In this document: positions 7,360-15,629 of the stretch, piece by piece
Position numbering within the stretch: position 1 is the first letter of the stretch
Layout of the letters: every line of letters begins with the position of its first letter
Source: Blastopirellula sediminis
GTDB lineage: Bacteria > Planctomycetota > Planctomycetia > Pirellulales > Pirellulaceae
Length of the DNA stretch: 64,000 nucleotides
Direction of reading: 5' to 3'
NCBI RefSeq assembly: GCF_020966755.1
Contig: NZ_JAJKFT010000002.1
Coordinates: 248,001 to 312,000 of the forward strand
Program-made: the position numbers and the translations under genes
Notes under the pieces: model-generated
What the model was told of the DNA's origin: nothing
Databases searched by the model: none
Seen by the model: the letters and a program-made list of their open reading frames with translations, nothing else

Positions 7360-8709
7360 ATGCGAGGCCCGAAGCGTCCTAGACTGCACTCGATGCCGAT
7401 CCCAGATTCGATTTTGCTGGGATGGACGGAGAAACGACCACCCAAGCGGCAGATCGGCTTTTTCAAGGACGTGAAGTATCGCGTTCAAAAACGGCCGATT
7501 TGGTATTCCGGTCATCACTTGGCGACAATTGCCGCTACCGGCGCAGGAAAGGCGGTTAGTGCGGCGATTCCAACATTACTTTCTTATCCAGGCTCAATTG
7601 TTGCGCTCGATACGAAGGGCGAACTGTACGACACCACGCATCGCTATCGCAAAGAGATGGGTCAACAGGTGATCGTTCTACGCCCATTCGCCGGAAGCGA
7701 TCAGCCGAGCGATCGTTTCAATTTCACGGACGTTCGACATTGCCCGAACTTTGACGTCGAAACTGACTCTCAAGTTTTGGCCAGTCTTCTGGCGACCGAC
7801 AAAGGGTTCTCGAAAGACCCGTTTTGGTCGATCACTGGAACGTCTTTGATAGCGGGGATGCTTACCTACATCTTCGCGCTCGAAGCACCCGAGAAATGCA
7901 ATTTCGCCCGTTTGGTCGAGATGCTTTACGGCCGCGACGTCGCCTATGACGTGGCTGTTCGACTCGATACGCAAGAGTCGCGAATTCCGAAGTTCGCGTA
8001 TCAACAATTCGCATCGTTTTTGAACATGCCGGAACGAGAGACGCGCCCGTCCGTGCTGGCGACCAGCCAGTCGTTCGTCGCGCCTTTGATCGCACCTCGC
8101 GTCATGGCGGCGATGGGGGAGTCGAGCTTCTCGATTCAGGACTTTCGCAACGGCAAGCCGATGACCATCTATCTTGTAATTCCTCCCGATCGAATGGTGA
8201 GCCATGCTTCGTTGATTCTGCTCTGGGTCGGTACCCTGTTGAAAATCATTTTCAGCCGCACCACGATCCCGCGGTTGCGAACGTTGTTGCTGATTGACGA
8301 AACGGCCGCCTTGGGAAAATTTCCCCTACTGCAGACGGCGATTACGCTTTGCCGCTCGTTCGGGGGAAGGGTGTGGACGTTCTGGCAAAGTCTTCAACAA
8401 ATCCAGGCGTGCTATCCCGACAGTTGGCGAACGCTGATCGACAACAGCAGTTTGCAGGTGTTTGGAATCCGCTCGAAGCTAATGGCCCGCGAACTGGCCG
8501 AGGTGATTGATATCGACGCCCATTCGCTGATGCACATGTCCGCCGAGGAACAGTTCTTACAACTCGAGGGGCACAATTCGCTGGTCTGTCGGAAGATCAA
8601 CTACTTGAAGGATCGGATTTTCGCCGGACGCTTCGATCCGAATCCGTATTACGCAGAAAAAATGTCCAAGCAGCCGTTAAACGTCGGCCGATGTGGACGC
8701 AAGTCGTGA
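7360..8709 (+). CDS. VirD4/TraG-like conjugative coupling ATPase, no membrane anchor
   Basis: A 449-residue T4SS coupling-protein homologue. Characteristic segments are the P-loop region TIAATGAGKAVSAAIPTLL, the following DTKGELYDTT, FNFTDV, the segment PFWSITGTSLIAGMLTYI, the Walker B region LLLIDETAALGKFPLL, and WTFWQSLQQIQACYP near the C-terminus. Family members couple relaxosome DNA to a secretion channel. Here the usual two N-terminal transmembrane helices are absent and the Walker A motif has Ala after GK where the family has Gly, Ser or Thr, so normal ATP binding is uncertain. GAAGGAG precedes the ATG at 7360. No relaxase or other T4SS gene is visible, so it is an orphan; a conjugative remnant or a reused pump ATPase are both possible. 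Confidence 0.82.
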   Translation: MRGPKRPRLHSMPIPDSILLGWTEKRPPKRQIGFFKDVKYRVQKRPIWYSGHHLATIAATGAGKAVSAAIPTLLSYPGSIVALDTKGELYDTTHRYRKEMGQQVIVLRPFAGSDQPSDRFNFTDVRHCPNFDVETDSQVLASLLATDKGFSKDPFWSITGTSLIAGMLTYIFALEAPEKCNFARLVEMLYGRDVAYDVAVRLDTQESRIPKFAYQQFASFLNMPERETRPSVLATSQSFVAPLIAPRVMAAMGESSFSIQDFRNGKPMTIYLVIPPDRMVSHASLILLWVGTLLKIIFSRTTIPRLRTLLLIDETAALGKFPLLQTAITLCRSFGGRVWTFWQSLQQIQACYPDSWRTLIDNSSLQVFGIRSKLMARELAEVIDIDAHSLMHMSAEEQFLQLEGHNSLVCRKINYLKDRIFAGRFDPNPYYAEKMSKQPLNVGRCGRKS

Positions 8710-8761
8710 AACAAAAGAAGTTTACGCTTTCTTGATCAATCTTTTGAGATTCTTAGCCAAT

Positions 8762-8796
8762 AGGGCACTGATAAGCGTTTCTAGAAACAGTGCCCT
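8762..8796 (+). terminator. Hairpin after the VirD4-like gene
   Basis: AGGGCACTG (8762-8770) pairs perfectly with CAGTGCCCT (8788-8796) around a 17-nt loop, and GGGGTTTT follows. It lies 52 nt after the coupling-ATPase stop and 51 nt before the next gene. It may be a weak intrinsic terminator or a processing site; the T-run is short. Confidence 0.45.
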
Positions 8797-8847
8797 GGGG
8801 TTTTGCAAAAGCACACCATTTCAAACATCCAATTTGGGAGTCGGTCG

Positions 8848-9816
8848 ATGAACGAAAATTCGGAGCAGGATCGGAAATCGCAGGATGCGGATTCTGAAGT
8901 CTCTCCAATCCAGCATTTCCTGCACGACATTCAGCGGGCGTCGGGAAAGCTTACCGCACGTCCCGATGGCAAGCCTGCGACCGCGCTTGATTGCCGCATT
9001 TACCCAGCGGTGGAGGCGCCTTCCCCGCAGGCGATCGCCGAACTGACGAAGCTAGGCGACGCCTGCCGGTTGTCGTTTCTCGGTCAGGGGCGCCGCAATC
9101 GCTTTGAGGCCAGTCTTTCAGCAGTGCTTTACGAAACGGGTCATACAACGGTCGCCGATCTACAGCTCACCTTCGCGGAGCTCAAAAGAGGCGAAATCCT
9201 CGATCTGATCATCGTTGAACGCAAGCCAAGCGGTCGCAGAATGTTCGAACAACATATCGACTTCAGCGGCCCCAAAAGCAATCATCCCGCCGAACAGGAG
9301 CCAATCAGCGAACATCAAGGCGCCGAAAACTATGACATGGCGCTGCGAGGCGCGATGTCAGAAGGCAAGAGAGCGACGTCGACCGGATCGTATGTCGTGG
9401 GAGTCGATTGGGACGAAGCGGCGCTGAACGTCGCGACGAATGCACTTCCCAACGAGGAGGGATCGCATGTGGCGATGGTGCAATTCGGCGAAGAATCGCC
9501 GATCGCGGTCATTATGGAAGAAGAGGAAGAGAATGGTCTTCTGCTGGCCGCTCTGGTAGCGCTTCCCGAGGAGTTGGCCGATGGAAATGGCGCGTTCGAA
9601 CACATAACTGTTCGAGACGTTGAAGCCCGTGATCTTCCCAATTTGACTCCCGCTCAGGCCGCCGTCTGGCTGGCCGGACAGCAGTTCTCGTCGCTGCCGT
9701 TTCGCCGCGAAGGAGATAGTTACGCACTAAGCATTGACGCTAGCGAGCGACAATACCTGTCGTCGCATCCCAATTTGACCATCGCCCTTCGTATCGCCTT
9801 TGGCCAGGAGTCCTAA
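8848..9816 (+). CDS. Hypothetical protein
   Basis: A 322-residue acidic, soluble protein with no recognised family. The ATG at 8848 is chosen because GGGAG lies just upstream; the longer frame has no good start. Two similar-looking parts flank a linker at about 155-180: residues ~20-145 (PAVEAPSPQAIAELTKLG, FLGQGRRNRFEASL) and ~185-320 (VVGVDWDEAALNVATNALP, EEEEENGLLLAALVALPEE, AAVWLAGQQF). It sits between the coupling ATPase and the sigma-like gene, with its stop only 1 nt before the next ATG, so it is co-transcribed and probably co-translated with that gene. Function unknown. Confidence 0.7.
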   Translation: MNENSEQDRKSQDADSEVSPIQHFLHDIQRASGKLTARPDGKPATALDCRIYPAVEAPSPQAIAELTKLGDACRLSFLGQGRRNRFEASLSAVLYETGHTTVADLQLTFAELKRGEILDLIIVERKPSGRRMFEQHIDFSGPKSNHPAEQEPISEHQGAENYDMALRGAMSEGKRATSTGSYVVGVDWDEAALNVATNALPNEEGSHVAMVQFGEESPIAVIMEEEEENGLLLAALVALPEELADGNGAFEHITVRDVEARDLPNLTPAQAAVWLAGQQFSSLPFRREGDSYALSIDASERQYLSSHPNLTIALRIAFGQES

Positions 9817-9817
9817 C

Positions 9818-10507
9818 ATGACGAATTCCAATGACGATGTTCCCTTTCCGCACGAGAGCCCAGAGTCGTTCGAGCGGCTGATAAAGGCTGAAGAGCGGCC
9901 GACGATCGCCTTCCAAGCCTATTGGACTCTTCGCGCGGCTAAAATGTCTCGCAAGACATTCTTCAGCTCGAGTTTGGCTGAAGCTTATGCGATCGAATCA
10001 GTGGTACATGCCAACATGAAAATTGTTGCGGGAAAGTGCAAGTACAGTTCGGGCGACAAGTCGATTGCCTGGACCCGACGTACGATCGCCAGGTATTTGG
10101 TCGGAATCCAGCGTCGCGAGATTCGACACGATCGCATTCCGATTGAGAAAGGCGTCGACGTGGCCAATACCGACGCAACGACCAAATCGAACTCTTCGGG
10201 CGAACGAATTATTCGGATAGAGATCGCGGAGTTTCTACTGCGGTGCGAACTCGCTGAAGCGGTGAAAGCGAGCGTGAAGAGTCACGAGGAGATCGCTGCG
10301 GACTTGAAGCTGTCTCAAGCGGAACTCTTGGAATTGAAGAATCGCGTTTACAATGGCCTCAACGCGCAGATTCTCAATATGAAGCTCCAAGGGTACACCG
10401 TTACTGAAATCATGGCTGAATTGAGAATCTCAAGAGCCAAAATAAGGTATCGCGAAGATCAGATTGAAAAGTGGTTCGACCCGAGAATCGAGCCTCGCAA
10501 ACGTTAG
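9818..10507 (+). CDS. Sigma-factor-like HTH protein
   Basis: A 229-residue protein from the ATG at 9818, with CCAGGAG upstream. The N-terminal half (residues ~18-115) is helical and ends in WTRRTIARYLVGIQRREIR, which resembles the region-2 end of ECF sigma factors. The C-terminal half has a predicted HTH (HEEIAADLKLSQAELLELKNR) and a second HTH-like repeat (YTVTEIMAELRISRAKIRYR). I infer a diverged sigma-70 or other transcription regulator; clear region 2.4 and 4.2 signatures are not certain. It faces the CHAT gene tail to tail, so it is not part of that operon but could regulate it. Confidence 0.5.
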   Translation: MTNSNDDVPFPHESPESFERLIKAEERPTIAFQAYWTLRAAKMSRKTFFSSSLAEAYAIESVVHANMKIVAGKCKYSSGDKSIAWTRRTIARYLVGIQRREIRHDRIPIEKGVDVANTDATTKSNSSGERIIRIEIAEFLLRCELAEAVKASVKSHEEIAADLKLSQAELLELKNRVYNGLNAQILNMKLQGYTVTEIMAELRISRAKIRYREDQIEKWFDPRIEPRKR

Positions 10508-10544
10508 CCGAACGTTTGCAAAAGCCGTCGCGGCCGCACTTCAA

Positions 10545-13500
10545 TCAGCCGAGGCCGTACAAATCAAGGTTGGCCATCGTGTTGATGCCAACCGGCAAGT
10601 CGACGTCATCAGCGCGAACCGCCCGATGCTGTTCGGCCCAACGTCGACGGACGGCGGCGATCGCTGATGCTCGAGGCCGGGTTCCTAGCCAGATCGCTTC
10701 GTCAATCGCCGAGCGTGGATATCCATCGAAGTAATGTTCCGCAATCCACCCGGCCAATTGCACGCTTTCGGCACCATGCAGCGGCCAACGCCCTGCGACG
10801 ACGGAACGCGCGCGATTACAGAAAAGTTCAACACAAAAGCCGTTGACATCCTGGACCCCCGTCTGGCGAAGCCGCCCGATCGAGCAGCTCAACTGCAAAA
10901 TCAAATCGACTTCCGCGAGTTGACAAGCGGCTCGCCGTTTCCAGACCGGCGGCGATTCCGATATCCGCTTCCAAACGGTGGAGCCGTCCCAGACGCCGTC
11001 CCCCATAATCATCCCCTGCGGCTGGTCATGACCGTGACCGCAAATCGCAAGCAAGGCGACCGGCCTTTCGCCGATTTCGGAAAGCGTTCGCGCAATCGCA
11101 TCGTGCGTGACCTCCCGATGCGAGAGCGTACGCCACTCGAAGTATTCACGCGGCTCCAAGACGTCGATGAAGATGTCGTCGAACATTTCCGCAAGGCGAT
11201 CGGCGTCGTTGATTTCATCCGCGTTCAGCCCATCATCCGGATCGCCGAACGGTGAGTCCAACCATGCAGCGGTCGCCGCAATCGGCCGTCTTCGTGGGGG
11301 GCGTCCCATGTCCTTTTCGTACATCCATTCGTCCAGCAGCGGAGAGACGATCGTACGGACCGATTGACTATACTCAAATAGAAACGCCGTCGACCCGTCG
11401 TCGTGGCGAACCGTCAAAAACGAGAGAGGAACGCCGAGTAAAATGTCATCGCCCCAAATCACGAGATGCAAATCGCGGTCGAGCGCGGAAACGATATCCG
11501 CGACCGGCAATAGAGACGAAATTTCGCCAAGGAAAAGCTCCGTCGCATCGTTCAGCACGGTTTCCACGCGACTGGGAGTCTCGCGAAGCGCCACGCGACC
11601 GGCGAAGTACGCATTGTATCGTTCGTACAAAACCAGCTTATCGTCCCACCAGGCTTTCCAATTCGGTTGGCGAATCGCCGTGTCCCACGATTCGATCTGG
11701 CCGAACTCAGCGATCGCCGCATCGCGCAGTCGCGGAAGGTTGGCGAGCCGCCTGACGATCCGGGCGAGAACCGATTCCCAATGATCGGTCGCCAACTTGT
11801 CCTGGTCGAATTGCAGCGATTTCACGTCGCCAGCATGTCGGGCGTCTAGATTGGGCGAGCGACGCAACAACTCGTAACAGTCCCAGATCGTATTTACGAC
11901 GCAATCGAAATCAGACAAGATGGCAGAGATGGCGTCGCTGATCGCGTCATCGCATTCCCCTTGATCACAAGCCGCCACGACGACCTTCTTTTCGACCAGG
12001 CGAAACAGAGTCCAAACAAGATGTCCTTCCATGTCGAACCCCATACGCAGCAACATCTCGTCGGGCTTTAGCCAACGCGCAATGCCTTCCGGGGACGCAA
12101 CCGGGTTAAGCAGCGAGATTTCTTCCGTAGTGGCCTGCTTCGTTGCATATGGCTCCCACTCGGTGCGAGGTTGCTTTACGCGATTCAAACGCGTTTGCGG
12201 CTGCTCCATGGGAATAACCCGCTCCGACATCCGCCGGCGTGATTGTTCGCGGTGTGCGAAGCCCAGATCTCGAACGGCGGCGCGGGGAGTGAGTCGAGGC
12301 AAGTCCGCCGCGTTGGGAATTTCCGCAATCATGGATCCAAAACGTTGTCTCGTCACAAGCGTCCGCTGCGAGAACTCGCTTTCGACCAGCAAATTCCAGA
12401 TGCGCAGATCATGGTTGTCCGGATCATGACGCACAAAACCGTTTCCCAACGCGACCAAGCCGGTACGAATCTTCGTCGAGTGTTGCGCCGCCAACAAGCG
12501 ATCGTAGTCGACGTGCGCATCGGCTTGAAAGTAGGTGAAATGTTCTCGCAAGCATTGAATGATCGACGTGTGAATTCTGTACGCCGTTGAATACTCCAGC
12601 GGCGTCAGCAAGTAGCTGATCTCGATCGCCAGCGTCATGCTGATCGGGTGGCTGTACGTCGAGTAACCGAACACCGTGGAAACATGCTTCTCATCGCATT
12701 CTTCAAGCTGACGAGTCGCAAAATCTCTCAGGCCGTTCTCACGGAGAGATCGTAGGTAGACGGCTATGAAAGCGATCACGCCATTTCTCCAAACCCAGTC
12801 CATGTATGCGGGCGACGGAGGATCGTCAACCAGCTCGATTAACATCGGCCATCCGGTATTGGGGCCAAATTGGCGTTCAAGCATCGCCTGGCTTAGCGCA
12901 AGAAAGCGCTCCGAGTTTTGCTGTGTGACGAAGTTGCTCATCATTATGACGCCAATTCGGATCGTAATGAATTCCTCCACAGAGCAGTTCCGAATCCGGT
13001 CGCATACTTCGACGACCGGCACCCCCCAAAACTCTAGCATGATCTCTAAGACTCGCATCGCATACGCACCGCCATACTCATTTCCGACGCATTCGGCGAT
13101 GCCGACAAGCGAGTCGAATACGACGATGCGAGCGAGCGGCTCTTGTTCTGCTGAAATGCGGGGGCAGATAGCGTCCCGTAACTCCTCGTCGCTGCTCTCG
13201 ACAAAATCAGGAAGTTGAAGCGACCATTGAGCGACTTGGCGAACCTGGTAATGAATTTTTCCAAGAGAGGCCGTTCGAATGAGTCCCCCGAGCAAGATGG
13301 GGAGTACGTCGGGAGCCAATTCGCGAAGCCTCACGAGTCGTTGCGGCGTCCATTCATAGTCATCCTCGCTTCCGAAGAAGGCGTGGGCTAACTCCTCGGC
13401 TCGGTCGATGTAACACTCGTTCGCCAGCAAGAACAACAGAAGCCCGAAACCGACCGCTTCGGCGTTCGAACTGATGCTTTGGGCGCCGCAGTTATGCAGG

Positions 13501-14927
13501 ACCATGCGACACCTTTCACGCAGATCGGCGCCCTTCAAATTCTCGAAGTCGTAGGCGGCGACGAGCAACTCTAGCGCCTCTTTGGAGAAACCGTCTACGA
13601 GGAGCGTCCTGGCCAACATCGCCGCCGAGAACCGGGAGATCTGCACGTCATGCGGCGAATTGGCGTTCGCAAACATCGTCCCGATGAACGTCCAGTCGTC
13701 GACGCTAAGCTGTTGAAGAAGCTTCTGATTAGCGTGGATGTCCACCTCGACTTGCAGCATGCTTCCCGTCACGAAACCGGCGAGCAGAAGCAAGATCCCC
13801 CGCGGTTCGCCGGCGTGCCAGAAGTCTCCTTCCCACATGCGGAGCGTCGACTGAAACTGTTCGATTACCTGGCGCTGCATCGCCTCGGCCTCTCCGCGCT
13901 CAAAGAGCGTTTCGACCCAAACGAGTGTCAGTGCGAGACCGTAGTTCAGGTTCCGACTGGAAAGAAAGTCTAGCGACGCCCAGGGAATTTGACCGCCCGA
14001 CGCCCCAATCATGCAGTCGACGATAAAGTGTGAGCCGAGGAGCGGGAATTCGTCGTCAGCAGCGATCCGAGATAGAAATATTTCATTTTCCCGCAACGCT
14101 CCCACGATTTCGACGTGGTTCCTTACCAACGAATGAACGATAAACTCGTGAAATGGATCCGAGTCGCGGAAACTCTCCAGGCGAAGGAGACGATCGACCT
14201 GCTGCGTTACAATCTGCCGAAATTGCTCGGGGCTTGGAAACGGAGTTTCAATTCGTAGCCGAAACATCAAGGCCGCGCGCGCGTGGAGATGATAGCCGCC
14301 AAGCGTAAGACTCTTGGCAAATTCCTTAAGAAACAAGCAAGCGGGAAACGTTCGCTCATCGGCCATTGTCTCTTTGAGTCTCCACAACATCGCTTCTGGA
14401 GATGGCAAGCCGTCATCGCGGGAAAACCCAAGCACGTCGAGCGCAAGCAAAAGTGCTTCTCGCCAATCTCCAAGTGAATGCAGAATTACGGAGAGATCGG
14501 CGACTGTACCGATACGGGCTTCCAGATCCGCAATATGTCCAGTCGACAGCGAGCCCATCGCTTGCCAATAAGCGGAAAACGCGCAGTTGAGGACGACTCG
14601 CTCGTACGTAACGTTCAAGTCGGCTTGCAACAGCAACAGCCCAGACTCAGCGAAGGTCTCAGCCGGATATCGCGCTAGTTCCTTATCGAGCACACCTGGT
14701 TGCGCGAATCGTTCGATGACGCTGGCCATCTCCGCCGATCCGTCGCTGAGTCGGCGAACGAGACGGTCCAGAACATCTTCCGTTATTTTCAGGTACCGGC
14801 TGATCGCATCGCGACTTGCGTCTTCCCAGGGGAGCTTGCCTATTTCTTCACGGATGATCGGAGGAATCCATGGGTAAACGGCCAGAGAGTCGGCAAGCGC
14901 TTCGCGGTCGACAAAAGGGGATGACAT
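10545..14927 (-). CDS. CHAT-domain protease, 1460 aa (last gene of the 13-gene block)
   Basis: A very large protein whose C-terminal ~300 residues form a CHAT caspase-like domain. The catalytic pair is visible as His in ALLAICGHGHDQPQG (about residue 1298/1300) and Cys in DLILQLSCSIGRL (about 1348), with the family's later SVVAGRWPLHGAES and IDEAIWLG segments. Residues 1 to ~1100 are helical and unannotated, with no obvious TPR consensus although a superhelical scaffold is likely. CHAT proteases act as effectors in bacterial conflict systems (the Craspase partner TPR-CHAT and bacterial gasdermin-activating proteases are examples). It follows the radical-SAM-like gene after 42 nt and ends 37 nt from the opposing HTH gene. 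I infer that it is the effector of the locus, activated through the upstream GTPase/AAA+ parts. Confidence 0.88.
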   Translation of the reverse strand: MSSPFVDREALADSLAVYPWIPPIIREEIGKLPWEDASRDAISRYLKITEDVLDRLVRRLSDGSAEMASVIERFAQPGVLDKELARYPAETFAESGLLLLQADLNVTYERVVLNCAFSAYWQAMGSLSTGHIADLEARIGTVADLSVILHSLGDWREALLLALDVLGFSRDDGLPSPEAMLWRLKETMADERTFPACLFLKEFAKSLTLGGYHLHARAALMFRLRIETPFPSPEQFRQIVTQQVDRLLRLESFRDSDPFHEFIVHSLVRNHVEIVGALRENEIFLSRIAADDEFPLLGSHFIVDCMIGASGGQIPWASLDFLSSRNLNYGLALTLVWVETLFERGEAEAMQRQVIEQFQSTLRMWEGDFWHAGEPRGILLLLAGFVTGSMLQVEVDIHANQKLLQQLSVDDWTFIGTMFANANSPHDVQISRFSAAMLARTLLVDGFSKEALELLVAAYDFENLKGADLRERCRMVLHNCGAQSISSNAEAVGFGLLLFLLANECYIDRAEELAHAFFGSEDDYEWTPQRLVRLRELAPDVLPILLGGLIRTASLGKIHYQVRQVAQWSLQLPDFVESSDEELRDAICPRISAEQEPLARIVVFDSLVGIAECVGNEYGGAYAMRVLEIMLEFWGVPVVEVCDRIRNCSVEEFITIRIGVIMMSNFVTQQNSERFLALSQAMLERQFGPNTGWPMLIELVDDPPSPAYMDWVWRNGVIAFIAVYLRSLRENGLRDFATRQLEECDEKHVSTVFGYSTYSHPISMTLAIEISYLLTPLEYSTAYRIHTSIIQCLREHFTYFQADAHVDYDRLLAAQHSTKIRTGLVALGNGFVRHDPDNHDLRIWNLLVESEFSQRTLVTRQRFGSMIAEIPNAADLPRLTPRAAVRDLGFAHREQSRRRMSERVIPMEQPQTRLNRVKQPRTEWEPYATKQATTEEISLLNPVASPEGIARWLKPDEMLLRMGFDMEGHLVWTLFRLVEKKVVVAACDQGECDDAISDAISAILSDFDCVVNTIWDCYELLRRSPNLDARHAGDVKSLQFDQDKLATDHWESVLARIVRRLANLPRLRDAAIAEFGQIESWDTAIRQPNWKAWWDDKLVLYERYNAYFAGRVALRETPSRVETVLNDATELFLGEISSLLPVADIVSALDRDLHLVIWGDDILLGVPLSFLTVRHDDGSTAFLFEYSQSVRTIVSPLLDEWMYEKDMGRPPRRRPIAATAAWLDSPFGDPDDGLNADEINDADRLAEMFDDIFIDVLEPREYFEWRTLSHREVTHDAIARTLSEIGERPVALLAICGHGHDQPQGMIMGDGVWDGSTVWKRISESPPVWKRRAACQLAEVDLILQLSCSIGRLRQTGVQDVNGFCVELFCNRARSVVAGRWPLHGAESVQLAGWIAEHYFDGYPRSAIDEAIWLGTRPRASAIAAVRRRWAEQHRAVRADDVDLPVGINTMANLDLYGLG

Positions 14928-14969
14928 GAGACGAGCGGAGCCTCAATTGATGGAGGGGTAAAATCGATT

Positions 14970-15620
14970 CTACAAGAGATTGGATGAAGTCGTCTCGTCG
15001 ACGAAGTCTTCCGCCAGCTTGGCGATCTCGCGCGATTGGAATCCGCTCAGCGAGATTCCATCGCCATTGATCACAACGGAGAAACCCTTCCCCTGCCGAA
15101 CGAACGCCGCTGCGAGAGACGCCTCCTCATAACGTTCGGTCAGACAGTTCAGTCGCTGATTCGTCGAACCACGCCAAGCGAGTCGTTCATCGCGCAACTC
15201 CGGCAGAAATGGACCGTCGACGAGTAGATCGGTCGCATCCAACAGGCGGTCGATCTTGCTATCCGCCTGGCGCCGCAAATGAGTCAACGTATGGCCGGAG
15301 TACACCATCGTCGACAACCCCGTTGCGCGAGTGGCCTGACAGATGTCGGCGACCGGACTTGGCTGTTCGAACGGCTCGCCTCCCAAAACCGTGATCCCCT
15401 CTAATCGCGGCGCAGTCTTGGCGACTTCCAGGATCGCGGCGACCACCTCTTCGGTTCGATAGCGAAAGCCTCCTTCCGGATCCAGATAGTGTGGATTCAA
15501 ACATTGCTGCGTGCAACGATGAACGCACCCCTGGGTCCATATGCACAGGCGTAATCCCGGTCCATTGTGTAGATTCGGGTGAAGTCGCGACAAGCCGTGC
15601 CCAAGGCGAATGTAGGTCAT
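14970..15620 (-). CDS. Radical-SAM-like [4Fe-4S] protein with CX3CX3C spacing
   Basis: A 216-residue protein resembling the activating-enzyme type (NrdG/PflA) of radical SAM proteins. The N-terminal signature reads LCIWTQGCVHRCTQQCLNP (Cys26, 32, 36, 40), and the SAM-binding GGEP motif occurs in GITVLGGEPFEQ, with LVDGPF and GSTNQR later as in NrdG-like proteins. The canonical cluster motif is CX3CX2C; here the last spacer has three residues, CX3CX3C. Either the cluster loop is altered or the fourth Cys contributes. It starts 9 nt after the AAA+ gene and precedes the CHAT gene. It could install a glycyl radical or modify a peptide partner, but no glycyl-radical enzyme is present, so its substrate is unknown. 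Confidence 0.82.
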   Translation of the reverse strand: MTYIRLGHGLSRLHPNLHNGPGLRLCIWTQGCVHRCTQQCLNPHYLDPEGGFRYRTEEVVAAILEVAKTAPRLEGITVLGGEPFEQPSPVADICQATRATGLSTMVYSGHTLTHLRRQADSKIDRLLDATDLLVDGPFLPELRDERLAWRGSTNQRLNCLTERYEEASLAAAFVRQGKGFSVVINGDGISLSGFQSREIAKLAEDFVDETTSSNLL

Positions 15621-15629
15621 TTCAGGCTC

